Origin: Bradyrhizobium cajani
GTDB lineage: Bacteria > Pseudomonadota > Alphaproteobacteria > Rhizobiales > Xanthobacteraceae
DNA: 64,000 bases
Direction of reading: 5' to 3'
Assembly: GCF_009759665.1 (NCBI RefSeq)
Contig: NZ_WQNE01000022.1
Coordinates: 83,282-147,281 of the forward strand
Of the stretch, positions 1 to 7,670 are shown in pieces. The translations under genes were made by a program, and so were the position numbers. Positions within the stretch are counted from its first letter, which is position 1. Each line of letters starts with the position of its first letter. Under the pieces are notes generated by a model, which was given only the letters and a program-made list of their open reading frames with translations, was not told the origin of the DNA and ran no database searches.

Positions 1-186
1 TTTACGGATCTCCTCGACCACGGCTTCCGCGGGCGACAGCGAACCGCCGGTGCCATCGCGCGCGCCGCCGAAATCGTTGACAACGACCTTGGCACCGCGG
101 CTCGCCAATCCCAGCGCATGCGCGCGCCCCAGACCATTGCCCGCGCCGGTGACGATGGCGACGCGTCCGTCGAACCTGATTGCCAT
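1..186 (-). CDS. SDR-family oxidoreductase, N-terminal fragment (runs off the window)
   Basis: The first 62 residues of a short-chain dehydrogenase are encoded here, and the rest lies beyond the window edge. The visible part opens with a Rossmann strand and the nucleotide-binding motif TGAGNGLGRAHA (about residues 13-24). The segment VVVNDFGG (residues 34-41) ends in the acidic and glycine residues seen in the hydroxyacyl-CoA dehydrogenase part of peroxisomal multifunctional enzyme type 2. Established knowledge: this subfamily oxidises 3-hydroxyacyl-CoA with NAD. The ATG at 186 is the only sensible start because it sits directly before the first strand. The MaoC hydratase lies upstream on the same strand, so a hydratase-dehydrogenase pair is a reasonable inference. 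Exact substrate unknown. Confidence 0.85.
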   Translation of the reverse strand, partial: MAIRFDGRVAIVTGAGNGLGRAHALGLASRGAKVVVNDFGGARDGTGGSLSPAEAVVEEIRK

Positions 187-210
187 GAGTGCAGTTCCTG
201 TCTGCTTCCC

Positions 211-340
211 TTCTCCCCTTGCGGGAGAAGGTGGCGCAAAGCGCCGGATGAGGGGTCTCTCTCCACAGATGTGCTCGCGGAGAGAGACCCCTCACCCGGC
301 TTCGCTTCGCGAAGCCACCCTCTCCCACAAGGGGAGAGGG
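211..340. repeat. Intergenic compound palindrome
   Basis: Three nested or adjacent hairpins fill the gap between the SDR and MaoC genes. TTCTCCC pairs with GGGAGAA around 211-230. A perfect 16-bp stem joins 249-264 and 279-294. A third hairpin, CCCTCTCCC with GGGAGAGGG, lies at about 318-340. The pattern matches a dispersed palindromic repeat common in Bradyrhizobium intergenic DNA. It is not coding and it may also act on transcription. Confidence 0.8.
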
Positions 341-415
341 TTCGAGCGCACCGATTTGGGCAGCTTTTGAGCAGCGATGGGTTGCCGGGTCAAGCCCACC
401 TAACGACGAGCGGCA

Positions 416-895
416 TCAGGCGAAATAGATCAGGCCGAGCCATTCCGCGACCAGCGCGGGCTTGTCCTCGCCTTCGATCTCCACCGTGACGTTGGTGCGG
501 GACTGCAATTCGTTCGGCTTGCGCAGCTTGGCTTCCGCCAGCACGAAACGACCGCGGACGCGCTTGCCCGAGCGCACCGGCGAGATGAAGCGTAGCTTGT
601 CGAAGCCGTAATTGACGCCCATCGTGGTGCCGGCGATCACCGGCATCACCTCATAGGACATGATCGACATCAGCGACATCGTCAGGAAGCCGTGCGCGAT
701 GGTGGTGCCGAAGGCGGTTTCCTTCTTCGCACGTTCCGGATCGACATGGATGAACTGGTGATCCTCGATCACGTCGGCATAGGTGTCGATGCGGGGCTGG
801 TCGATCAGGTGCCATGAGGACACGCCGATCTCCTTGCCGACCATGGCCTGATAGGCCTCGAGGGAGATGGGCGGCTTCTTCCAGACTTCGTTCAT
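416..895 (-). CDS. MaoC-family (R)-specific enoyl-CoA hydratase
   Basis: This 159-residue hot-dog-fold protein belongs to the MaoC/NodN dehydratase group, which hydrates 2-enoyl-CoA to (R)-3-hydroxyacyl-CoA in the cytoplasm. The diagnostic stretch is DQPRIDTYADVIEDHQFIHVD (here with D and H of the catalytic dyad at about residues 45 and 50), followed by the conserved AHGFLTMSLMS block near residue 70. The length is normal for a single-domain MaoC. It lies upstream of an SDR on the same strand, separated by a palindromic repeat, and downstream of an acyl-CoA synthetase, which suggests a fatty or aromatic acyl-CoA pathway. The ATG at 895 is preceded by a purine-rich stretch. The substrate is not predictable from sequence. 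Confidence 0.9.
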   Translation of the reverse strand: MNEVWKKPPISLEAYQAMVGKEIGVSSWHLIDQPRIDTYADVIEDHQFIHVDPERAKKETAFGTTIAHGFLTMSLMSIMSYEVMPVIAGTTMGVNYGFDKLRFISPVRSGKRVRGRFVLAEAKLRKPNELQSRTNVTVEIEGEDKPALVAEWLGLIYFA

Positions 896-912
896 TCAGT
901 CACTCCAACGGC

Positions 913-954
913 CGTCATTCCGGGCTCGATGCTGCGCATCGCCCCGGAATGACG
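913..954. repeat. Hairpin repeat (CGTCATTCCGGG type)
   Basis: CGTCATTCCGGG at 913-924 is the exact reverse complement of CCCGGAATGACG at 943-954, and an inner GATGC/GCATC pair extends the stem. It sits between the acyl-CoA synthetase stop and the MaoC start. A related sequence with the same ends occurs at 40755-40836. It looks like a dispersed palindromic repeat rather than a classical terminator, since no T-run follows. Confidence 0.8.
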
Positions 955-970
955 AGCTCTCTTCGTTCAC

Positions 971-2689
971 TTAGCTATCACCCCTGGCTTTCGCCAGCTC
1001 CGGAAAATCCTCCTCACGGAATTCCCGTCCGCGCAGCGGATCATTGCGATCATCGTCGCGTTCCAGCCTGCGTAGCTGCACACGACGGATTTTTCCAGAG
1101 ATCGTCTTCGGCAGCTCCGTGACGATTTCGAGGCGGCGGATGCGCTTGAACGGCGCAAGGCGCGTGTGCAGATGCTGGAAGATCGAGAGCGCCGTCGCCG
1201 GCGAGCGCTCCGCTCCCGACGTCAGCAGCACGAAGGCCTTGGGGATCGCGAGCCGGATCGGATCAGGACTTGGCACCACCGCGGCTTCCGCCACCAGCTC
1301 ATGCTCCAGCAGCACGCTCTCCAGCTCGAACGGGCTGATGCGGTAGTCGGACGATTTGAACACATCGTCGGAGCGACCGACGAAGGTGAGATAGCCGTCC
1401 TCATCTTCGAACACGACATCGCCGCTGCGGTAAAGCTCGCCTTCCGCACCGGACAATCCGCCGTCGTCGCCCTGATAGCCCTGCATCAGGCCGGCGGGAC
1501 GGTCGGCGCCGAGCACCAGCGCCACCTCGCCCTCCTTGGCCGGATGGCCGTCGGCATCGCTGATCTGCACGCGATAGCCCGGCAGCGGCCGGCCCATCGA
1601 GCCGACCTTGATCTTTTGCCCTGCCGAATTGCCGGCGAGCGCGGTGGTCTCGGTCTGGCCGTAGCCGTCGCGGATGGTGAGGCCCCAGGCGGCCTGCACC
1701 TGGTCGATCACTTCAGGATTGAGCGGCTCGCCGGCGCCGCAGACCTCGCGAAGCGCCACCTTGAACGATGCCAGGTCCTCCTGGATGAACAGCCGCCACA
1801 CCGTCGGCGGCGCGCACAGCGTGGTGACGCCGCAGCGGCCGATGGTGGCGAGCAGGCCTTTTGCATCGAAGCGCGGCTGGTTGACCACGAACACGGTCGC
1901 GCCCGCATTCCACGGCGCAAAGAAGCAGCTCCAGGCATGCTTGGCCCAGCCGGGCGAAGAGATGTTGAGATGGACATCGCCGGGCTTCAGGCCGATCCAG
2001 TACATGGTCGAGAGATGGCCGACGGGGTAGCTGCGCTGGCTGTGGCGCACCAGCTTTGGTTTTGCCGTCGTGCCCGAGGTGAAATAGAGCAGCATCGGGT
2101 CGTCGGCCCTGGTCGGGCCGTCGGGCGTGAACGCGTCCGACGCTTTCGCCGCCTCGTCATAAGCCAGCCAGCCATCCGAGGTCGCGCCGACCACGATGCG
2201 AACGATGTTCTCCGCGCCCAGGCTTGCGAATTTCGCCACCTGGTCCTCTGCGGCCACCACCGCCTTCGCCTTGCCGCGATCGAGCCGGTCGCGAAGCTCC
2301 TCGGCGGTGAGCAGCGTCGTCGCCGGGATCACGACGACGCCGAGCTTCATCGCAGCCAGCATTGTCTCCCACAGCGGTACCACGTTGCCGAGCAGCAGCA
2401 GGAGATGATCGCCGCGCTTCAAGCCCTGCGCGCGGAGGAAGTTCGCGACCTGGTTGGAGCGCTGCGACAGCGCCGCGAAGGAGAGTTTTGTCTGTCTGTC
2501 CTGCGCGGCATCGACAATCCAGAGCGCGGGCCGGTCCTTAGCTTCCGCATCCGCCGCCAGCCCGGCGTCGAACCAGTCGAGCGCCCAGTTGAACGGAACC
2601 GGATCGGGCCAGCGGAAATCCTTGACCGCTGTCTCGTAATCCGTGCGGTGCCTTAGAAGAAACGCGCGCGCTTCCTGAAATGTCGTCAT
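971..2689 (-). CDS. AMP-forming acyl-CoA synthetase (medium-chain type)
   Basis: A 572-residue ANL-superfamily ligase that activates a carboxylic acid to its CoA thioester through an acyl-adenylate. The P-loop-like motif YFTSGTTAKPK is visible near residue 200, followed by GYGQTET, the YRSGD aspartate motif and the C-terminal GKIRR lysine region needed for adenylation. The overall arrangement resembles medium-chain (ACSM-like) synthetases. I start it at the ATG at 2689 (MTTFQEAR), because in-frame codons further upstream run into the palindromic repeat at 2719-2809. The gene is followed after a short gap by the MaoC gene and precedes the valine-degradation genes in transcriptional order only across that repeat, so co-transcription with mmsB is uncertain. 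Confidence 0.9.
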   Translation of the reverse strand: MTTFQEARAFLLRHRTDYETAVKDFRWPDPVPFNWALDWFDAGLAADAEAKDRPALWIVDAAQDRQTKLSFAALSQRSNQVANFLRAQGLKRGDHLLLLLGNVVPLWETMLAAMKLGVVVIPATTLLTAEELRDRLDRGKAKAVVAAEDQVAKFASLGAENIVRIVVGATSDGWLAYDEAAKASDAFTPDGPTRADDPMLLYFTSGTTAKPKLVRHSQRSYPVGHLSTMYWIGLKPGDVHLNISSPGWAKHAWSCFFAPWNAGATVFVVNQPRFDAKGLLATIGRCGVTTLCAPPTVWRLFIQEDLASFKVALREVCGAGEPLNPEVIDQVQAAWGLTIRDGYGQTETTALAGNSAGQKIKVGSMGRPLPGYRVQISDADGHPAKEGEVALVLGADRPAGLMQGYQGDDGGLSGAEGELYRSGDVVFEDEDGYLTFVGRSDDVFKSSDYRISPFELESVLLEHELVAEAAVVPSPDPIRLAIPKAFVLLTSGAERSPATALSIFQHLHTRLAPFKRIRRLEIVTELPKTISGKIRRVQLRRLERDDDRNDPLRGREFREEDFPELAKARGDS

Positions 2690-2718
2690 GGTCGGGGCCC
2701 GTCGAATTGATCTTCGAG

Positions 2719-2809
2719 CGTAGCCCGGATGGAGCGAAGCGCAATCCGGGGCCGGCACCGCAATTGGAAGCAGCTGTCCCGGATTTCGCTTCGCTCCATC
2801 CGGGCTACG
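2719..2809. repeat. Palindromic repeat (CGTAGCCCGGATGG type)
   Basis: Two long arms, 2719-2750 and 2778-2809, are near-perfect reverse complements starting with CGTAGCCCGGATGGAGCGAA. They flank a short unrelated loop. The element separates the acyl-CoA synthetase from mmsB. It is typical of dispersed intergenic palindromes in this bacterial group. Confidence 0.85.
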
Positions 2810-2821
2810 GGCAAAGCCTCG

Positions 2822-3709
2822 CTATTTTCCAGCGAGGCTGCGAACGTGCTTGATAATTCCGGAAAAATCCACCCCGCCCTGGCCGGCTGCGTCGAAAGAC
2901 TGATAGATCTCCTGCGCGTGCTTGCCGAGCGGCGTGGCCGCGCCCGCAGCCTTCGCGGCATCCTGCGCCAGCGTCAGGTCCTTCACCATCAGCGCCGAGG
3001 CAAAGCCCGGCTTGTAATCGTTGTTGGCCGGCGAGGTCGGCACCGGGCCCGGCACCGGGCAATAGGTCGTGAGCGACCAGCACTGGCCCGACGAGGTCGA
3101 GGCGACGTCGAACAGCGCCTGATGCGACAGCCCGAGCTTCTCAGCCAACGCAAACGCCTCGCTCACCGCGATCATGGAAATGCCGAGGATCATGTTGTTG
3201 CAGATCTTGGCCGCCTGGCCTGCGCCGGCGCCGCCGCAATGGACGATCTTCTTGCCCATCTTCTCCAGCACGGGTTTTGCCGCCGCAAACGCGCTCTCCT
3301 CGCCGCCGCACATGAAGGTGAGCGTTGCGCCCTTGGCGCCGCCGGTGCCGCCCGAGACCGGCGCGTCGACCGAGAGCACGCCGTGCTTGCCCGCCAGCGC
3401 ATGCGCCTGCCGCGCGCTCTCGACGTCGATGGTGGAACTATCGATGATCAGCGCGCCCTTGCCCATGACGGGAACGACCTCGCTCCAGACGCCGAGCACG
3501 TGCTTGCCGGCCGGCAGCATGGTGACGACGACCTCGGCCCCCTTCACCGCGCTCGCGGCGCTGTCGGCAATGGCTGCGCCGTCGGCCTTGGCTTGCGCGC
3601 GCGACGCCTCGACGAGGTCGAACGCCATCACCTTGTGGCCGGCCTTGACCAGGTTGGCGGCCATCGGGCCGCCCATGTTGCCGAGACCGATGAATGCGAT
3701 CGTGGCCAT
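2822..3709 (-). CDS. mmsB: 3-hydroxyisobutyrate dehydrogenase
   Basis: This 295-residue enzyme oxidises 3-hydroxyisobutyrate to methylmalonate semialdehyde with NAD in valine degradation. It starts with the Rossmann motif IGLGNMGGPMAANL (residues 5-18). The substrate-binding block VDAPVSGGTGGAKGATL lies near residue 120, and the catalytic lysine sits in the motif GAGQAAKICNNM near residue 170. The length is that of the HIBADH family. I start at the ATG at 3709; longer in-frame extension has arginine-rich shadow composition. It lies 23 bases after the 3-hydroxyisobutyryl-CoA hydrolase gene on the same strand, which makes its substrate, so the two are probably co-transcribed. Confidence 0.95.
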   Translation of the reverse strand: MATIAFIGLGNMGGPMAANLVKAGHKVMAFDLVEASRAQAKADGAAIADSAASAVKGAEVVVTMLPAGKHVLGVWSEVVPVMGKGALIIDSSTIDVESARQAHALAGKHGVLSVDAPVSGGTGGAKGATLTFMCGGEESAFAAAKPVLEKMGKKIVHCGGAGAGQAAKICNNMILGISMIAVSEAFALAEKLGLSHQALFDVASTSSGQCWSLTTYCPVPGPVPTSPANNDYKPGFASALMVKDLTLAQDAAKAAGAATPLGKHAQEIYQSFDAAGQGGVDFSGIIKHVRSLAGK

Positions 3710-3732
3710 CTTCGTTTCCTCCGCTTGAGACG

Positions 3733-4803
3733 TTATTGGTTGAACTTCAATTCGTCGGCGCCGATCTCGGCGAGATACGGCGCCAGCATCTGCGGCGTCA
3801 CGTCCTCGATTCGGGGCGGCGACCAGCTCGGATTGCGGTCCTTGTCGATCACGGCAGCGCGCACCCCCTCGCGGAAATCGTCGCTGCGGAAGACTTCGAG
3901 CGCGGCACGATATTCGCGCACCAGACACTCCTCCAGGCTCGACGCCGCGCGCGCGAGCCGCAGCAGCTTGAGCGTCACCACCATGCCCCGCGGCGATTTT
4001 TCGTTCAGCGTCTTCAGCGTCGCCAGCGCAAACTCCGAGCCGTCGCGCTTCAGCGCGCCGAAGATGTCTTCCATACGGTCGAAGCCGAACAATGCGTCGA
4101 TAACAGGTTCCTTTGCGGCGACCGGCCCCGCGATCTCACCAGTCGCGAACCCGTTGATGAGCTTGCTGACCTCGGTCGCGCTCACGCCCTGGCGAACCTT
4201 CGTCAGCGCCCCGCGCAGCTCCGGCCATTTGGCCGCCGGCACCACGGCATCCGCGAACTTCGCGTGGACGGCATCGGGCCCGTTCATGGTCTGGCCGGTC
4301 AGGCCGAAATAGGTGCCGATCTCGCCCGGCGAGCGCGATAGCAGATAGGTGCCGCCGACGTCGGGGAAGAAGCCGAGCCCGACCTCGGGCATCGCAAGCT
4401 TGGTGCGGTCGGTGACGACGCGATGGCTGGCATGGGCGGAGAGCCCGACGCCGCCGCCCATCACGATGCCGTCCATGAAGGCGACATAGGGTTTGGGAAA
4501 CTTCTTGATCCGGGCGTTGAGGATGTATTCCTCCCGCCACAGGATCTTGCCGAGGTCACCATTGACCTTCGAGCTTTCCCAGAGCGTGCGGATGTCGCCG
4601 CCGGCGCACAGGCCGCGCTCGCCGGCGCCCTCGAGCAGGATCACGACAACTGCAGGATCGGCCTCGAAACGGTCGAGCGCCTTGTCGATATCACGAAACA
4701 TCTCCAGCGTCACGGCGTTGATCGCCTTGGGGCGATTGAGCCGGATCACGCCGGCTGCGCCCTCGACACGGGCGACCAGATCGCCCTCTTCCACTGAACT
4801 CAT
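3733..4803 (-). CDS. 3-hydroxyisobutyryl-CoA hydrolase (crotonase fold)
   Basis: A 356-residue crotonase-superfamily enzyme that releases free 3-hydroxyisobutyrate from its CoA ester in valine catabolism. The oxyanion-hole segment GLCAGGDIRTL lies near residue 65, and the second block FMDGIVMGGGVGLSAHASHRV near residue 120. The family acidic residues follow in MPEVGLGFFPDVGGTYLLSR. The C-terminal extension of about 100 residues beyond a simple enoyl-CoA hydratase is characteristic of HIBCH. The start at 4803 overlaps the stop of the preceding acyl-CoA dehydrogenase by four bases (ATGA), which indicates translational coupling and fixes the start codon. Confidence 0.93.
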   Translation of the reverse strand: MSSVEEGDLVARVEGAAGVIRLNRPKAINAVTLEMFRDIDKALDRFEADPAVVVILLEGAGERGLCAGGDIRTLWESSKVNGDLGKILWREEYILNARIKKFPKPYVAFMDGIVMGGGVGLSAHASHRVVTDRTKLAMPEVGLGFFPDVGGTYLLSRSPGEIGTYFGLTGQTMNGPDAVHAKFADAVVPAAKWPELRGALTKVRQGVSATEVSKLINGFATGEIAGPVAAKEPVIDALFGFDRMEDIFGALKRDGSEFALATLKTLNEKSPRGMVVTLKLLRLARAASSLEECLVREYRAALEVFRSDDFREGVRAAVIDKDRNPSWSPPRIEDVTPQMLAPYLAEIGADELKFNQ

Positions 4804-5945
4804 CGCGCGCCCTCGATCAGTTTGCGCGCCACGATGAGCCGCATGATTTCGTTGGTGCCTTCGAGGATCTGGTGCACGCGCAGATCGCGCACGATCTTCT
4901 CGATGCCGTATTCGCTTAAGTAGCCGTAGCCGCCGTGAAGCTGGAGGGCGTGATTGGCGACCTCGAAGCCGACATCGGTGCCGAAGCGCTTGGCCATCGC
5001 GCACAGCATGGTGGCATCAGGGTCCTTGCGGTCCAGCGCGGCGGCTGCGCGCCACAGGAAGGTGCGTGCGGCTTCGAGCTCGATCGCCATGTCGGCGAGG
5101 CGGAATTGCAGCGCCTGGAATTCGTCGAGGCGCTTTCCAAAGGCCTTGCGCTCCTTCATGTAGGCGCGCGCCTTGTCGAGCGCAGTTTGGGCACCACCAA
5201 GAGAACACGCCGTGATGTTGAGGCGGCCGCCATCGAGGCCGGCCATCGCGATCTTGAAGCCGACGCCCTCCTCGCTCAGCCGGTTGGCGACCGGCACGCG
5301 CGCGTTCTCGAACACCACGGCGCGGGTCGGCTGCGCGTTCCAGCCCATCTTGCGCTCGTTGGCGCCGAACGACACGCCCGGCGTGTTGCCTTCGATGACG
5401 AGGGTCGAGATGCCGCCGGGGCCGTCGCCGCCGGTCCTGACCATCGCGACCAGCACATCAGTGCCGCCGGCGCCGGAGATGAACTGCTTCTGGCCGTTGA
5501 GCACGTAATGGTCGCCATCGCGCACCGCGCGGGTGCGCAGCGCCGCTGCATCCGAGCCGGCGCCCGGCTCGGTCAGGCAGTAGCTCGCGATCAGCTCCAT
5601 GGTGCAGAGCTTTGGCAACCACTTCTGGCGCTGGGTGTCGCTGCCGTAGGCATCGATCATCCAGCTCGCCATGTTGTGGATGGAGATGAACGCCGAGGTG
5701 GTCGGACAGCCCGTCGCCAACGCCTCGAAGATCAGCGCCGCGTCGAACCGCGTCATCGCGGAGCCGCCGACATCGTCGCGGATGTAGATTCCGCCCATGC
5801 CGAGGGCCGCCGCCTCGCGCATCACGTCGACGGGGAAATGCTTCTCCTCGTCCCAGCGCAGCGCGTGCGGGGCGATCTTCTCCGCCGCAAACGCCAACGC
5901 CATGTCGCGAACCGCGATCTGATCCTCGTTCAGAGCGAACTGCAT
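4800..5945 (-). CDS. Acyl-CoA dehydrogenase, isobutyryl-CoA dehydrogenase-like
   Basis: A 381-residue FAD enzyme of the acyl-CoA dehydrogenase family. FAD and substrate motifs are seen in YCLTEPGAGSDAAALRTRA (about residue 125) and in the C-terminal block LHGGYGYLSEYGIEKIVRD. The catalytic glutamate is in HQILEGTNEIMRLIVARKL, near the C-terminus. From its place between mmsA and the hydroxyisobutyryl-CoA hydrolase, it most likely converts isobutyryl-CoA to methacrylyl-CoA. I chose MQFALNEDQ at 5945, where family homology begins; in-frame ATGs at 5969 and 5975 are possible. Electrons would go to ETF, which is not in this window. Confidence 0.93.
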   Translation of the reverse strand: MQFALNEDQIAVRDMALAFAAEKIAPHALRWDEEKHFPVDVMREAAALGMGGIYIRDDVGGSAMTRFDAALIFEALATGCPTTSAFISIHNMASWMIDAYGSDTQRQKWLPKLCTMELIASYCLTEPGAGSDAAALRTRAVRDGDHYVLNGQKQFISGAGGTDVLVAMVRTGGDGPGGISTLVIEGNTPGVSFGANERKMGWNAQPTRAVVFENARVPVANRLSEEGVGFKIAMAGLDGGRLNITACSLGGAQTALDKARAYMKERKAFGKRLDEFQALQFRLADMAIELEAARTFLWRAAAALDRKDPDATMLCAMAKRFGTDVGFEVANHALQLHGGYGYLSEYGIEKIVRDLRVHQILEGTNEIMRLIVARKLIEGAR

Positions 5946-5969
5946 GCTGACGCCTACCCTCTTGTCCAT

Positions 5970-6055
5970 CGTCATTGCGAGCGCAGCGAAGCAATCCAGG
6001 CTGCCTCCTCAGAAAGACTCTGGATTGCTTCGTCGCTACGCTCCTCGCAATGACG
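5970..6055. repeat. Palindromic repeat (CGTCATTGCGAGCG type), copy 1
   Basis: The element starts with CGTCATTGCGAGCGCAGCGA and ends with its reverse complement around 6020-6055, with a short spacer of unrelated sequence. A second copy of the same family is at 56775-56862. It occupies the gap between mmsA and the acyl-CoA dehydrogenase gene. Confidence 0.9.
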
Positions 6056-6070
6056 GGCTGGGCAACAGCC

Positions 6071-7567
6071 CTACTTCATCAGCGGGATCGAGAACTCCGC
6101 ACCTTCCTTGACGCCGGACGGCCAGCGCGAGGTCACCGTCTTGGTCTTGGTGTAGAAGCGGACCGCGTCCGGGCCGTGCTGGTTGAGATCGCCGAAGCCC
6201 GACTTCTTCCAGCCGCCGAAGGTGTAATAGGCAATCGGGACCGGGATCGGCACGTTGATGCCGACCATGCCGACGTTCACCTTGGCGGCGAAGTCGCGCG
6301 CCGCGTCGCCGTCGCGGGTGAAGATCGCAACGCCGTTGCCGTAGTCGTGGTCGGACGGCAGCGCCAGAGCTTCCTTGTAGTCGTGCGCCCGCACGACCGA
6401 GAGCACCGGGCCAAAGATCTCTTCCTTGTAGATCCGCATGTCCTTGGTGACGTTGTCGAACAGCGAACCGCCGAGATAGAAGCCGTTCTCGTAGCCCTGC
6501 ATCTTGAAGCCGCGACCGTCCACGGCCAGCGTCGCACCTTCCTTGATGCCGATGTCGATGTAGCTCTTGACCTTCTCGACCGCCTCTCGGGTCACCAGCG
6601 GACCGTAATCGGCCGACGGATCGATCGAGGTGCCGATCTTCAAGGATTCGACACGCGGGATCAGCTTCTCCATAAGGCGGTCGGCGGTGGCCTTGCCGAC
6701 GGGGACCGCTACCGAGACCGCCATGCAGCGCTCGCCGGCCGAGCCGTAGCCGGCGCCGATCAGCGCGTCGACGGCCTGGTCCATGTCCGCGTCGGGCATC
6801 ACGATGGCGTGGTTCTTGGCGCCGCCAAAGCACTGGCAGCGCTTGCCGGTTTGCGCGGCGCGCTCATAGATGTACTGAGCGATCGGCGTCGAGCCGACGA
6901 AGCCGACGGCCTTGACGTCGGGATCGTCGAGGATGGCGTCGACCGCATCCTTATCGCCGTTGACGACGTTGAGGATGCCGGCCGGCAGGCCTGCTTCCAT
7001 CATGAGTTCGGCGAGCAGCATCGGCACGCCGGGATCGCGCTCCGACGGCTTGAGGATGAAGGCGTTACCGCAGGCAATCGCGGGGGCGAACTTCCACATC
7101 GGGATCATCGCCGGGAAATTGAACGGCGTGATGCCGGCGACGACGCCGAGAGCCTGGCGCATGGAATAGATGTCGATGCCGGGGCCGGCGCCTTCGGTGT
7201 ACTCGCCCTTCATCAGGTGCGGGATGCCGCAGGCGAATTCCGCGACCTCGAGGCCGCGCTGGATGTCGCCCTTGGCGTCCGGCACGGTCTTGCCGTGCTC
7301 GCGCGCCAGCAGCTCGGCGAGCTTGTCGTAGTCGCGCTGAACCAGCTCCACGAACTTCATCATCACGCGGGCGCGGCGCTGCGGATTGGTCGCGGCCCAT
7401 TCCGGCTGCGCGGCGCGGGCGTTCTCGACGGCGGCGCGGACCTCGGCCTTGGACGCCAGCGCGACCTTGGCCTGGACGTCACCGGTCATCGGCTCGAAAA
7501 CGTCGGCGGTGCGGCCCGAGGTACCCTTGACCTCCTTGCCGCCGATGAAGTGTCCGATTGAACGCAT
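6071..7567 (-). CDS. mmsA: Methylmalonate-semialdehyde dehydrogenase (CoA-acylating)
   Basis: A 498-residue aldehyde dehydrogenase that converts methylmalonate semialdehyde to propionyl-CoA, the last step of the valine branch in this locus. The motif GITPFNFPAMIPMW (about 145-158) and the catalytic cysteine at residue 281 in GSAGERCMAV are both present. The short spacing and lack of the usual general-base glutamate region fit the CoA-dependent MMSDH class. I start at the ATG at 7567, which follows a GGAGA ribosome site; longer frames run back into the promoter. It is transcribed away from a LysR gene, and the 103-base promoter between them carries a perfect inverted repeat. Confidence 0.95.
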   Translation of the reverse strand: MRSIGHFIGGKEVKGTSGRTADVFEPMTGDVQAKVALASKAEVRAAVENARAAQPEWAATNPQRRARVMMKFVELVQRDYDKLAELLAREHGKTVPDAKGDIQRGLEVAEFACGIPHLMKGEYTEGAGPGIDIYSMRQALGVVAGITPFNFPAMIPMWKFAPAIACGNAFILKPSERDPGVPMLLAELMMEAGLPAGILNVVNGDKDAVDAILDDPDVKAVGFVGSTPIAQYIYERAAQTGKRCQCFGGAKNHAIVMPDADMDQAVDALIGAGYGSAGERCMAVSVAVPVGKATADRLMEKLIPRVESLKIGTSIDPSADYGPLVTREAVEKVKSYIDIGIKEGATLAVDGRGFKMQGYENGFYLGGSLFDNVTKDMRIYKEEIFGPVLSVVRAHDYKEALALPSDHDYGNGVAIFTRDGDAARDFAAKVNVGMVGINVPIPVPIAYYTFGGWKKSGFGDLNQHGPDAVRFYTKTKTVTSRWPSGVKEGAEFSIPLMK

Positions 7568-7607
7568 GGAATGATCTCCTTGGAAACCGAGCTTGATCGC
7601 TTTGACA

Positions 7608-7636
7608 AATCCTATCGACCTGCATTTTATAGGATT
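7608..7636. promoter_or_regulatory. Inverted repeat in the mmsA/LysR divergent promoter
   Basis: AATCCTAT at 7608-7615 and ATAGGATT at 7629-7636 are exact reverse complements separated by 13 bases. The site lies between the divergent starts of mmsA (7567) and the LysR gene (7671). LysR proteins usually bind interrupted palindromes in exactly this position, so this is the best candidate operator for the local regulator. A TTGACA hexamer at 7602-7607 overlaps its left edge and could be a -35 for the LysR gene. Confidence 0.65.
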
Positions 7637-7670
7637 CAAGTCTGAGATATTGCACCATAGATGTGCGAAA

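Noticed and set aside
1166..2656. Plus-strand frame of about 500 codons.
   Set aside because: It is antisense to the acyl-CoA synthetase and has no recognisable domain.
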